Source: JBKHBT01 sp046542255 (GTDB lineage Bacteria > UBP14 > UBA6098 > JBKHBT01). Taken from it: a stretch of 51,776 bases of DNA. Of the stretch, positions 1 to 9,700 are shown in pieces. The stretch is taken from assembly GCA_046542255.1 (NCBI GenBank), contig JBKHBT010000013.1, forward strand, positions 1 to 51,776, given 5' to 3'. Every line of letters begins with the position of its first letter. The first letter of the stretch is position 1. Both the position numbers and the translations under genes were made by a program. Under the pieces are notes generated by a model. It searched no databases, was not told the origin of the DNA, and worked only from the letters and a program-made list of their open reading frames with translations.

Positions 1-120
1 CAGGTAAAATTCAAAATTCTTCAAAAAAGAGTGGAAATATTTAGTTTTAACTATTTTGCCAGCTTTTCTATTCTATTATTCGCGTGCGAAAATAAACTAA
101 TATGCATCGATTTCTCTGAG

Positions 121-1119
121 CTAGTACCACTCCGGCTTTGGTGAACGTTCCAAAAGTGCTTTTAGTGCTTTGCCGGGAGATAAATTTTCGTATAATACTT
201 CATATAATATATTTGCAATCGGCAATTCAACCATTTTTACCTTTGAGAATTCGAAGGCTGCTTTTGTGCTATAGTAGCCCTCGACAGCTTTATCGGTTCT
301 GGCTATAATCTCATCCGGGCTGGAACCTTTGCCAATTTGAAGGCCAAAGCTATAATTACGGCTCTTTTCTGATGTGCATGTCAGTATGAGGTCCCCGATA
401 CCTGCGGCGCCTGCAATAGTTTCCGGTGAGGCATTTAATTGTGTTGCCAGCCTCGTCAGCTCGACCAATGCTCTTGTGATAAGAGCTGCCCGGGCATTGC
501 CTCCCAATTCCATGCCATCGGCTATACCAGCTGCAATAGCATAGATATTCTTGAATGCCCCAGCTAATTGAATTCCATAGGCATCATCGGATGTGTAAAC
601 TCTAACGGCTCTTTGCTGTATGATATCTTGAATATCCTTTGCCGTATTTAACTTATCCGAAGCTGCTACGAGTATCGTGGGTTTACCTGCTGCAAATTCT
701 GATGCAAAGCTCGGTCCTGCAAGGGCAATATATTCTGAATTTTCTCCAAAATTCTCGCGCAATATCTCAAGTGGAAATCGCTTCCTGGAAATCTCAAGCC
801 CTTTGCTCAGATTGATAAAACATTTCCCTGAATATCTCGATGAATCGATTTTCTCTACTATGCCGGCAATATATTGAACCGGAACAGCCCAAAATACATA
901 ATCTGAAAACTCCAAAGCCTCTTCGATTTCATTGGTCGCATCAATATTTGATTCTAAAGTATAGCCTTGTAAAAAATAATTTTGCCTTTGGGACTCTATC
1001 ATTTCTTTAATATGCTTTTCAAAGGCCCAGAGAAGCACCTTATTATCTTTTAAAGCAAGATGAAGCCCCATCGCAGTTCCCCATGCTCCAGCGCCTATTA
1101 TTGAAAATTTTTTTTGCAC
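121..1119 (-). CDS. gpsA: NAD(P)-dependent glycerol-3-phosphate dehydrogenase
   Basis: This cytosolic enzyme reduces dihydroxyacetone phosphate to sn-glycerol 3-phosphate, the backbone for phospholipid synthesis. The 332-residue length is normal for the family. The N-terminal Rossmann motif GAGAWG lies at residues 9-14, NLSKGLE at 103-109 and AGPSFASE at 134-141. The segment AGAFKNIYAIAAG (186-198) carries the family's catalytic lysine, K190, and GNARAALITR follows at 207-216. It is the last gene in this window of a minus-strand run that begins near 2834, 51 bases after the TPR-like gene. The usual neighbour plsY is not in view but could lie beyond the left edge. It ends with TAG, which shows that TAG is an ordinary stop here. 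Confidence 0.97.
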   Translation of the reverse strand: MQKKFSIIGAGAWGTAMGLHLALKDNKVLLWAFEKHIKEMIESQRQNYFLQGYTLESNIDATNEIEEALEFSDYVFWAVPVQYIAGIVEKIDSSRYSGKCFINLSKGLEISRKRFPLEILRENFGENSEYIALAGPSFASEFAAGKPTILVAASDKLNTAKDIQDIIQQRAVRVYTSDDAYGIQLAGAFKNIYAIAAGIADGMELGGNARAALITRALVELTRLATQLNASPETIAGAAGIGDLILTCTSEKSRNYSFGLQIGKGSSPDEIIARTDKAVEGYYSTKAAFEFSKVKMVELPIANILYEVLYENLSPGKALKALLERSPKPEWY

Positions 1120-1170
1120 TTATAGCTCCACGTGTCAATTTGTTTAAAAATAAGAAATAATGATTAAATG

Positions 1171-2175
1171 TCAATGTCTCGAGGCGATGAATTTTTCCAT
1201 TTCATGGATTTTATTTTTTTGCCTCTTTTGGGCATCACTGCTCGCTTTTATGTCCAGCGCTGCTCGAGCATATTTCTCTGCTTTACTATTTTCTTGATTG
1301 TTTTTGCTAGCAATAAACATTTTATAATAAACATCTATCCTATTAAAACCATTTTCTTCTTCTATTAAGTTGAGAAGCTCTTGTGCCAATGTATCCACAG
1401 CCTCGTAATCTTCTTTTGCTTCTGCGACATAGATAGCATCCCAAAGTGGCGTTTTGCCTTCTGGATTCAATCTTCGCATAACATTTACGATACTGTCAGT
1501 TTTTTCGAATTGCTCCAAATCGGCATATGCCAATGCCAAAGCGTGCATAGCCGGCCATTTCCCGAATCTCGACTCTTTTGCAGCAATCCTTAGCATATTG
1601 ATACCCTCATCACGCTCATCGCTAATGATCATGACACTTCGCAAGAAACCGGCTTTCGAGCTTTTGAAGAATTTATATGTGCCAAGGCCAAGATAAGCAT
1701 CGGGCCGCAATATATCATCTTCGCTGGCCTTTGCAAGCTCGGAGGCAGCATGTCGGAGATTCATGGCAGCAGAAATCATACTTCCATCGGTGTCTACGTA
1801 AATAAGAGCGCGATAAAAGCTTATCATGCCCTCGATAAATCGATATTTCAAATCAGGGCTATCTATTCGGCCTATTGCATTTTGCAGCCTATCCATATCA
1901 TCGAGCAATTGGTCTTTTTCATCGAAATTCTCGGCATCTTTCATCTTGCTATACCAGACAGTGGCCTTGAAGAAGTCTATCGATATACTATCATCAGCCT
2001 CCTGGCTGAGGATATCAAGAAGGGAATCAGCTCTATCAAAATTCTCGCGATAGGAGCATTCTATTGCTTTTACGAGCCTTTTAGAGTAATTCTCATCTCG
2101 AAGAATGTCATCTGCAAATGCCAAGATAGGCAATAGCAAAAATAGCCATAAAAATTTGTATTTAATATCTAAAAT
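1171..2175 (-). CDS. Secreted TPR-like protein, apparent ATT start
   Basis: The product is a mostly helical exported protein of about 330 residues. Helix pairs such as AYLGLGTYKFFKSS and AMHALALAYADLEQFEKTDSI look like degenerate TPR units. Its function is unknown. The start is unusual. The first TTG (2137-2139) would leave only MLLPILAFADD and cut a signal peptide in half. Reading upstream in frame gives KYKFLWLFLLLPILAFA followed by D, a textbook signal peptide with a basic start and an AxA-type cleavage site. No ATG, GTG or TTG lies upstream in frame, but an ATT at 2173-2175 sits 7 bases after AAAGGA, and I use it as the start. The upstream gene stops 11 bases earlier, so translational coupling is also possible. 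The coding frame is secure; the start codon is inferred. Confidence 0.75.
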   Translation of the reverse strand: MLDIKYKFLWLFLLLPILAFADDILRDENYSKRLVKAIECSYRENFDRADSLLDILSQEADDSISIDFFKATVWYSKMKDAENFDEKDQLLDDMDRLQNAIGRIDSPDLKYRFIEGMISFYRALIYVDTDGSMISAAMNLRHAASELAKASEDDILRPDAYLGLGTYKFFKSSKAGFLRSVMIISDERDEGINMLRIAAKESRFGKWPAMHALALAYADLEQFEKTDSIVNVMRRLNPEGKTPLWDAIYVAEAKEDYEAVDTLAQELLNLIEEENGFNRIDVYYKMFIASKNNQENSKAEKYARAALDIKASSDAQKRQKNKIHEMEKFIASRH

Positions 2176-2186
2176 ACTGATATCCT

Positions 2187-2834
2187 TTATTTTCCATAGG
2201 GTTTAAAACCATAGTCGTGTAGCCTTTTGTCCGAACGGCCTTCTGGAAGCATTTTCCAGAGCCATTTGCGGATTGGTTTTAGTACTTGCCGGAATTCATC
2301 GAGGCTTTGGCTTCTCTGCTCCACGAGCATCTTACGAACTTTTCGAAGCTTGTCGCAGTCTTTTATCAAAAGACGGAGTGGCTGGTGTTTATTCTTCAGG
2401 TTCTCCAAAATATTCTCTGGCAATGGAAATTTTCTATTATCGTGCTCTTTGATTTTTTCCATTATATTGTCGATCCTTCGATAAAATCCCTTTTCATCGT
2501 CCGGAAGCTTTTTATCTAATAGAAGAGCAGCCATTATATCAGCATCATCGAAAAAGAAGGCATTCTCTACATAAACTGCCAATTCTTTGACATCAGAGCG
2601 CATTTTCTCGAGCAGCTTATTTTTTTCATCGATCTTTTTGGCCAGGTCATTATTCAGCTCTTCGAGCTTTATGGTCTTGGTACGAAGCTGGCCCAATCTT
2701 GTATGCAATACTCCGCGAATTGTCGTAACTAAAGTCCAGTTATCGCCATTTTTTCTTGCTTTCTCATCAGCATGAAGAATCAATGAACCTTGCTGGATAT
2801 ATTTTTCGATCGATTTATTTGGATTAGATGACAT
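2187..2834 (-). CDS. Hypothetical coiled-coil protein
   Basis: I do not recognise a family. The product is about 215 residues, soluble, highly charged and without a signal peptide or membrane segment. Residues about 45-85 form a probable coiled coil (LRTKTIKLEELNNDLAKKI and following heptads). The C-terminal third is basic and ends in a short aromatic tail, DYGFKPYGK. I chose the ATG at 2832-2834 because GGAGG lies 4 bases upstream; a GTG at 2862-2864 would add ten residues but has no ribosome site. It is the first gene of the run leading through the TPR-like gene to gpsA and lies just beyond the terminator of the preceding operon. Confidence 0.75.
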   Translation of the reverse strand: MSSNPNKSIEKYIQQGSLILHADEKARKNGDNWTLVTTIRGVLHTRLGQLRTKTIKLEELNNDLAKKIDEKNKLLEKMRSDVKELAVYVENAFFFDDADIMAALLLDKKLPDDEKGFYRRIDNIMEKIKEHDNRKFPLPENILENLKNKHQPLRLLIKDCDKLRKVRKMLVEQRSQSLDEFRQVLKPIRKWLWKMLPEGRSDKRLHDYGFKPYGK

Positions 2835-2913
2835 TTTGCCTCCATAGTATTTCATTTCAGGCACAAATATAATAACTAAATTTGATTAGAAAAGGCTAAA
2901 TATGAGATATTAT

Positions 2914-2940
2914 AAAGAAAACCTGCCTCTTGAAGGCAGG
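2914..2940 (-). terminator. Rho-independent terminator
   Basis: A perfect 7-bp stem, CCTGCCT (2922-2928) with AGGCAGG (2934-2940), closes a 5-base loop. Read on the minus strand it is followed at once by TTTTCTTT. It lies 28 bases past the stop of the Ig/PKD lipoprotein gene and ends that two-gene operon before the next gene run begins. Confidence 0.85.
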
Positions 2941-2968
2941 CTATCTATATAAATATATATAATATGCT

Positions 2969-5305
2969 CTATTTCTTATTATTTCTTCTCAGCGAGCCAC
3001 CAACAGTTATTGAAATCGAATCAGCGCGAACTATACCGTGGCTGTCTGTTGCACGACAGCTAATAATCTGTTCGCCAACCGGCAGTCTATTAAATACTAC
3101 TGAACCATTACCAAAATAGCCAGATTCTTCTGTTATCAAGTTAGAGCGCCATTCAATCGAAGTACCGGTAAGTACTCCGTCTTCCTCGTCTTCGGCAAAG
3201 GCCTGGAAAGTAATAATTGTGTCTGCAAATACCGAACCATCCGATGGAGCAAGTATCCGGACAACCGGTGGTGTACTTACAACAATATTAACTTCATCAC
3301 GGCCGATCAGGCCATCTGAATCTACTACCGTTAGAAGAATATTGTGGCGGCCGATTGGAAGTACTTCATCGAAATTATTACCATTCGGCAGCGGATAACC
3401 AGCGACTGTTTCCCAAACAAAGAGGCTATCATGAATAATACCATCTTCAATATCCTCGGCAATTCCCTCAAAATGTATCGGATAAGAAAATCCCGGTGCC
3501 GATGGATCGATTTCGTAAATTGCATCATTCTCAGGCGAGACGATACTTACATTCGGAGAATTACCCGGACCGGAGCGGACAAGAATATTGACAGTATCGG
3601 AAACCATATTGCCGTCAGAATCTGTAACATTAAGAGTAATTATATGAGAACCTGTATTTAATATATCATAAAACTCCCAACCATATCCGATAATACCATC
3701 ACGACTGGAAATCCATTCGAAATCCTCTTCCACAAGAGTATCCGGAGCATCCCATGCCGTTCCATGGAAATATATAACCTGTCCTGCGGTGAAGCTGGCA
3801 TCATCCAATGGCCTGATAATCCGGACATCCTGTGGAGGCATTCCTATTGTATCTTTGATCTCGAAACTAATCGCAGCCTCTATAACTCTTGTATCTGTTA
3901 CCGGAACGACCAATTTCAGCATATATTGTCCCGTATCGCTAAACTCGATTGTGAAATCATTCCTGCCAACCAGGGAATCGGTATATGTAGCAGAACCGGC
4001 CTTTTTGTATGTCCAGATATAGTCGGCATGAGGAATATATTGACCTGCGCTATCATAGGCCTCGCCAAGTAACCTAACCGGCGTATCGACCATGTAAGAT
4101 TGAAGGCCGTCTGGTTGTAGGATATTTGCATATTCCAAAGGCGTATCCTGATCTCGCCAGATATAATATGGCGGTTGTTCATAATAGAAAACCTGTGGCG
4201 ATAAAGAATCGACTTCATTCAAAATCTGTGAAATAGCTCCAATAGATGCCCATGAAGTAAGATTCATATCCTCGATTGATTTTTCGGCAGTTGTTTTGAA
4301 TAAACGTTGTCTAATTACTGCCGGCTTCAAATAGAGATTATTCACATCTGTCCTCAAAGCTCTGGACAAAATATCATGGCCTCCTGTAACATCGGTAAAA
4401 TCACTGGTTAAGTTGTTATGCAAAATTGCGATATTATCTTTTAACGATTGCATAGTTATGCCCACTGTTGTATCATCATGAAAATCTCCTGCAATCTCTG
4501 CCGTTGCTATGGCACAAAGATGAGAAACATCCGAGATTAATAGCTTGGAATAAAGCTCCGGATCTTCTTCATATGCATCGAGTAAAGTATCGTATTCTCC
4601 ATAGTATTCTGGAATAAGTCCATGAAGGAGAAATGCCAATGAAACTCCACTGAAAAGATGTGCAAAATCCCTGCTGGGATAAATCCCATAGGTGAGCCGA
4701 TCATAATTGTAATCGCTGATTAATTCACCGAAATTATCTGCTAGAACCTGATTGATAGATTGCCAATTATCTCGCTCTGGCGGCAGGATTCTTCTGGCCC
4801 GTGCGACTCCTGATTCACTCTTGACCTTGACTGCCGAATACCTATTCAATCGATTTGTGAATGTAACACTGCCTCTGGCAGGATATCCTGTTATATCGAT
4901 TCCTACATTTGTTTCTACATCTATTTGGCTTTTGGAAGCAAGCTTATAGAAGTATTCCCAATTATGAAGCATGGTCATGAAAGCTTGGAGACTTTTTTGC
5001 GTGGATAAACCAGTTATATCTCTTTGAATCGGTGTATAGAAATAAAAATTTGTATCCGGTGGAATTATGACAGCATATTCATCATCTTCGATATAGGCCG
5101 AATCGTAGTAAACTGTTATGCCCTTTACAATTCTACAATCATAGGCTCTCAAAACATTAAATGTAGTATCATAGAATGCGCTGTATGCGCTTTCATCCGG
5201 CTCGGAAATCGGGCTGTCATCATCGAAATCGCAGGCAAAAAATGCTGCGATAAATATTATCGTTAATATACAAAAAATCTTAAAATAGGACCATGACACC
5301 TGCAT
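2969..5305 (-). CDS. Lipoprotein with three C-terminal Ig/PKD-like domains
   Basis: This is a 778-residue surface or periplasmic protein of unknown function. A hydrophobic N-terminus ends in FFAC followed by DFDDD, a plausible lipobox; Asp after the Cys resembles an inner-membrane retention signal in Enterobacteria, but that rule need not hold here. The first 450 residues match nothing I know. The last 290 hold three related beta-sandwich modules of roughly 95 residues, each opening with a VxIxxPxDG-type strand and ending with a TDSDG/TDSHG turn before the last strands, as in PKD and Ig-like domains. The ATG at 5303-5305 overlaps the upstream gene by 26 bases. A GTG two codons later (5297-5299) is 7 bases after AAGGGGG and may be the true start. 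It is co-transcribed with the SH3/barrel gene. Confidence 0.8.
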   Translation of the reverse strand: MQVSWSYFKIFCILTIIFIAAFFACDFDDDSPISEPDESAYSAFYDTTFNVLRAYDCRIVKGITVYYDSAYIEDDEYAVIIPPDTNFYFYTPIQRDITGLSTQKSLQAFMTMLHNWEYFYKLASKSQIDVETNVGIDITGYPARGSVTFTNRLNRYSAVKVKSESGVARARRILPPERDNWQSINQVLADNFGELISDYNYDRLTYGIYPSRDFAHLFSGVSLAFLLHGLIPEYYGEYDTLLDAYEEDPELYSKLLISDVSHLCAIATAEIAGDFHDDTTVGITMQSLKDNIAILHNNLTSDFTDVTGGHDILSRALRTDVNNLYLKPAVIRQRLFKTTAEKSIEDMNLTSWASIGAISQILNEVDSLSPQVFYYEQPPYYIWRDQDTPLEYANILQPDGLQSYMVDTPVRLLGEAYDSAGQYIPHADYIWTYKKAGSATYTDSLVGRNDFTIEFSDTGQYMLKLVVPVTDTRVIEAAISFEIKDTIGMPPQDVRIIRPLDDASFTAGQVIYFHGTAWDAPDTLVEEDFEWISSRDGIIGYGWEFYDILNTGSHIITLNVTDSDGNMVSDTVNILVRSGPGNSPNVSIVSPENDAIYEIDPSAPGFSYPIHFEGIAEDIEDGIIHDSLFVWETVAGYPLPNGNNFDEVLPIGRHNILLTVVDSDGLIGRDEVNIVVSTPPVVRILAPSDGSVFADTIITFQAFAEDEEDGVLTGTSIEWRSNLITEESGYFGNGSVVFNRLPVGEQIISCRATDSHGIVRADSISITVGGSLRRNNKK

Positions 5306-6386
5306 ACCCCCTTATCAAATGCTTCTCAAAAATATTTTCATCGACCATGGCGCTGCCATCGGGCCTGATATCGAATTTGGCCCTATCTGTTTGCCAGTAA
5401 TAATAATCTACGCCACCCATAATTCTAAAATGAGGAAGGCCTGTGTTTAATTCTAAATAGCCTATCGGGCCATATATGATTTCATCATTCAATTTGGTCA
5501 TATCTTCTTCGGAAGTCAAACCATAAGAAAGATAATCCTGCATTCCGGCATAGCCGGCACCAGCAGCGATGGAGAAATAATATCCGAAATCAAATTCCAT
5601 TCCCAAAGTAGCATCGAGAATAATCTGTCTTTGTTTTACATCGTAATCCTGATAATAGAATCTGGATTTATAATCCTTAGGAATATAGACTCCTTTGAGC
5701 CTAAATAGCAAACCTATTGATCTCGATCTATTGAAAGACCATCTGAGTCCCGCCATTCCGCCCAATGTCCAATAAAGCTGCTGATATCCATCGGCAACTT
5801 CGATAGCTGGCACATTTGAACCTCCTGAAGTATAATAAAACCCTAAATGCCCGCCAATTGGATTTCTCCCGCGATATTCATTGGAATAAACAGGATGCTT
5901 CGCAGGAATAGGGCCAGGATCGGGTTTATTATTCAGGCTATCTAATTGTGAATCTGTCCATGGGCCGGAGAGCGCATCCTTGTCGAACCATACCCCAGAG
6001 CCATTATATTGGCCAAAATGAGCATCGCCTTCGCTCCAAACGACCTCGACAACGATATTTCCCGAATTATGTGCAAGGTCGGGATAATCATCAGTCGGGC
6101 CCCATTTGAAGGTTACAGGATTTTTGATAGTATATTTTTGTGTCGGTACTTCCTTTATAGCAGACCTTCGAAAATAGCCGGTATAGCCATTCGCATTAGC
6201 CTTTATCCATGTCGATGATGTATATTCTAGAATCTTGAAGTATTTACCTTCATGAAATACTTTTACAACCGGGTAAGACGTACCCGGCCCTTTGCGTAGA
6301 TATAGGTCATCCCATAGGATTAGTCCGGTTTTGGCAATACAAATATTGATTGAAAAAATAACTATTATTACTATTTTCTTCAACAT
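5280..6386 (-). CDS. SH3-domain outer-membrane beta-barrel protein
   Basis: A signal peptide (residues 1 to about 18, ending NICIA) is followed by a bacterial SH3 domain at about 22-78, with the typical LYLRKGPGTSYPVV opening and a second SH3-like stretch to about 115. SH3b domains often bind cell-wall peptides. From about residue 175 the chain alternates hydrophobic and polar residues in strands rich in Gly and Tyr, and it ends in VMVLF. A terminal Phe is the usual recognition signal for the BAM complex, so I infer an outer-membrane barrel of about 8 strands. The gene begins an operon with the overlapping lipoprotein gene; a TTGCAT-N17-TATTAT promoter lies about 80 bases upstream. The ligand and role are unknown. 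Confidence 0.8.
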   Translation of the reverse strand: MLKKIVIIVIFSINICIAKTGLILWDDLYLRKGPGTSYPVVKVFHEGKYFKILEYTSSTWIKANANGYTGYFRRSAIKEVPTQKYTIKNPVTFKWGPTDDYPDLAHNSGNIVVEVVWSEGDAHFGQYNGSGVWFDKDALSGPWTDSQLDSLNNKPDPGPIPAKHPVYSNEYRGRNPIGGHLGFYYTSGGSNVPAIEVADGYQQLYWTLGGMAGLRWSFNRSRSIGLLFRLKGVYIPKDYKSRFYYQDYDVKQRQIILDATLGMEFDFGYYFSIAAGAGYAGMQDYLSYGLTSEEDMTKLNDEIIYGPIGYLELNTGLPHFRIMGGVDYYYWQTDRAKFDIRPDGSAMVDENIFEKHLIRGYAGVMVLF

Positions 6387-6717
6387 GACAGCCTGCCTGT
6401 TTTAATTCTACCGAAATGGCAGATTCAATTTGACAAAAATCTGCATTCTTTATGCATCTTAGATTATAATATACATAAGCATATGAAAATGCAAGAGTTA
6501 TTTTGGTTTAATTCGAAATTTTTTTTAGATGAATCTATAAAAGCCTATATTTATAGGCTTTGGAAAGAAGAAATATTAAAAAATATTCATATTTATTACA
6601 TTTTACTAATTTAAGTAGTAGCGAAAATTTTATTTTTTTTGTATAATGTATATAAATGGGTTGATTAACATGCACAAATGCATAGAAAGTTAGTTTACAA
6701 GATTAAGAGGGACACAA
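6387..6717. other. Divergent intergenic region with a perfect hairpin
   Basis: These 331 bases separate the SH3/barrel operon from the C25 gene. They are very AT-rich and encode nothing I can support. They hold the minus-strand promoter at 6466-6494, a perfect 10-bp inverted repeat (6540-6549 with 6552-6561, core AAAGCC/GGCTTT), and a TATAAT at 6642-6647 that could be the -10 box of the C25 gene, though I see no good -35 box. The hairpin has no T-tract in either direction, so an operator or 5'-leader element is more likely than a terminator. Confidence 0.5.
6466..6494 (-). promoter_or_regulatory. Sigma70-like promoter for the SH3/barrel operon
   Basis: On the minus strand TTGCAT is separated by 17 bases from TATTAT; a second hexamer, TATAAT, overlaps 3 bases further on. 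Transcription would start about 75 bases before the ATG at 6386. Confidence 0.5.
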
Positions 6718-9700
6718 ATGAAACAAAAATCTTTGATATTCATTGGTTTATTGATTGTTTTAATAATTAATATTTTTGCTGAAATGCCAACCGGTGCAGA
6801 TTATTTAATTATTTGCCCGGATGCATATGTCGATGAATTCGAAGAATTTGCAGAATGGAAAACCAAAAAAGGCATCCTGACAAGAATTGTCCCCCTAAGT
6901 GAAACCGGCTCTTCCACAAGTGATATCGATACCTATATCGAAGATGCCTATTCAACCTGGGTTCCCTCGCCACGATATGTCCTGATTGGTGCAAGGACGA
7001 GTGAAATCAATATGGTATATGCCGGTAATACCTCCTATGGTGCTTGCTATAGCGATTGGGGCTATGGTGATGTCGGTGGAGATCTATATCAAGAAATAAT
7101 GGTCGGACGATTTCCCGCTGTTGATGCTGCGGATATCACAGATATGTGCGATAAATCCCTCTCCTATGAAAGAACACCGACCAGCGGCAACTGGCTGGCA
7201 AAAGGCTGCTGCGCAACAAGATATGACGGCGATGATTCCGATGCAGACTATTCTTCCAATATGGATACGCTCCAAGCTGCCATGGATGATGCCGGATATG
7301 TCGAAATTGATGATTTTGCCAGCTATGAATATGACGATACCGATGTACTGGGCGATGCCAATGATGTCGAAGCTGCTGTCAATGAAGGCCGTGGAGTACT
7401 TGCTTATCGCGGACAGGGCACTACAAATTGGTGGTCTCCATTTCAAATCAGCCCCAGCGATATGACAAATGCTGGAATGCCCTTTATTACACTATCGATA
7501 ACCTGCCATACAATATATGATGGAACAGGCACCAGCACAGAATTAGGCGAAGCACTCATGCGAAAAACCAATTCTGGAACTGTAGCATTCTATGGAACCT
7601 CATCGACTATTTCGGATGGCTCAGAAGAAAGAGGCGAGGTATTCGAAGCAATGGCCAGGTCGATGTATGCCGATACTACAAACGACATTGGCAGGGCAGC
7701 AGAAGCTGGTAGAAGAAGAGTCTGGGAAATGTTTTCAGATGAAGTGCAGAATAAATCTCATATCCTACTTGGCGACCCTGAACTCGATATTAGAACTGGC
7801 GTACCTTCATCTCTCAGCGTCTCGCATCCTTCGGAAGCCTATGCTGGTGAATCCAATAGCTTCTCTGTCAATGCCGGTGTATCTGGCGCGCTGGTATGCA
7901 TCAAATTGGAAGAAGATGTCTATATGCGAGAAACTACCAATGCCTTTGGTGTTGCTGAGTTTACCTTCACACCCAATATTCTGGGAACAATGTCGGTAAC
8001 TGTTACTGCTAAAAACTACTATCCCTATGAAGGCACATGTGAAATTATTCCGAATGGCCCATTCCCATTATATTCTTCTGTGAATATTGTCGATAATATT
8101 ATTGGAAATAATGATGGCGAGCTTAATCCAGGTGAAAATGTCGATATGTATATCACTCTGGAAAATATCGGAAATTCTTCTTTGGATGATGGCAATGCTA
8201 CTCTAACGACAAGCGATCCATATGTAACAATTTCTACCGCGACAGCATCATTCCCGAATATTCCGGAAAGCGGGACAGGAGAATCATCGACATCTTTTGA
8301 GTTCGAGATTTCCGAAACATGTCCCAAGAATCATATTATCGAATTTGAACTGGATATTACAGATGGCTCTTCCAATTCATGGAATCTAACAGAACCGGAG
8401 CTACCGGTTAATCAACCCGATATTATTTATGTCGCTCATTCAGTCGATGATTCAGCGCCTTATGGCGATGGAGACGGAACGCTCGAAACAGGAGAATCTG
8501 CCAAAATACAGGTAACTTTGCAAAATAGCGGTTCATCAGCTCTGGGCGAGACAGATATAATTGCTAATCCAATCCATGAAAATTTAGCTTTCGATGATCC
8601 GCTCACAGAATTCTTAACATGGCCTGCCGGCGTATCCAAAGATAATGATACCGATCCTTTCTGGGCTTCGCTTGCGCCTTTCCCTGTTACGACTTCTGAT
8701 GCATCCTTCAGGTTGCTCATAGAAGGCGATGGCCAGACATATACATTCTATGACACTCTCGAGCTGGAGATTCCGATAGCCGGCAGTGGCTCAGGCTCGA
8801 CTGCATCAGGCTTCACCGGCCCGGATGATTATGGCTACTATTGCTATGACGATACCGATGTCGAAACAGGCCAGGCACCAGTCTATGATTGGATGGATAT
8901 AAGTTCACTTGGCACAAGATTGCCCCTTGTAAGTTCAAGAGATGATTATATCAGAACATATTCTTTTCCACATTTTGACATAGTTTATTATGGTATCACA
9001 GAAGATGAACTAAGCTTCAGCACAAATGGCTTTGTCGCCGTTGGCGAGGAAGACTGGTCTGGCGGCTCTGGAGTCCATGAGCAGCCGATACCCAGCACTG
9101 GCGAAGCCGATGCTATACTAGGCGCATTCTGGGATGACCTCGACCCCAGCCGTAATGGCGATATATACGGCTATATGGATTCGGATAATGATCGGTATAT
9201 CATCCAATACGATGATGTAACCCATTTCGATGCCGATGATCTTCATGAAACATTCCAGATTATTATACATGACCCCGCCTATTGGCCTTCGCCTACCGGA
9301 GATTGCGATATCATTTTCCAATACCATACTGTTAGCGATATGGACTATCAGGCAACTGGCATAGAGAATTTCACCGGCACAGATGGAATTCAATATTGCT
9401 ATCGAATAGGAATGTCCGGCCCGGAATATGGCTACGATGAAAATGCCGAAGAAATCGTTCCCGGCCGCGCTATCCGATTCACAACAAATCCTCCTATCAG
9501 CGATGATGTCTGGATAGTTGTCAATTCCCAGAGAATTACAGAAAATCCACCCGATGGTAATGGCAATGACGCAGCAGAAGAAGGGGAAACCATATCGCTT
9601 TATCTAACACTTAAGAACGAGGGAACAATCGAAGCCAATAGTGTCCAGGCAAATATTACAAGCTCTGACCCATATATCTCTGTTATCGATGGATCCTCTG

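Noticed and set aside
75..105. Inverted repeat TTATTCGC/GCGAAAATAA downstream of gpsA
   Set aside because: It has a 2-base loop and a bulge and lacks a T-tract; not convincing as a terminator.
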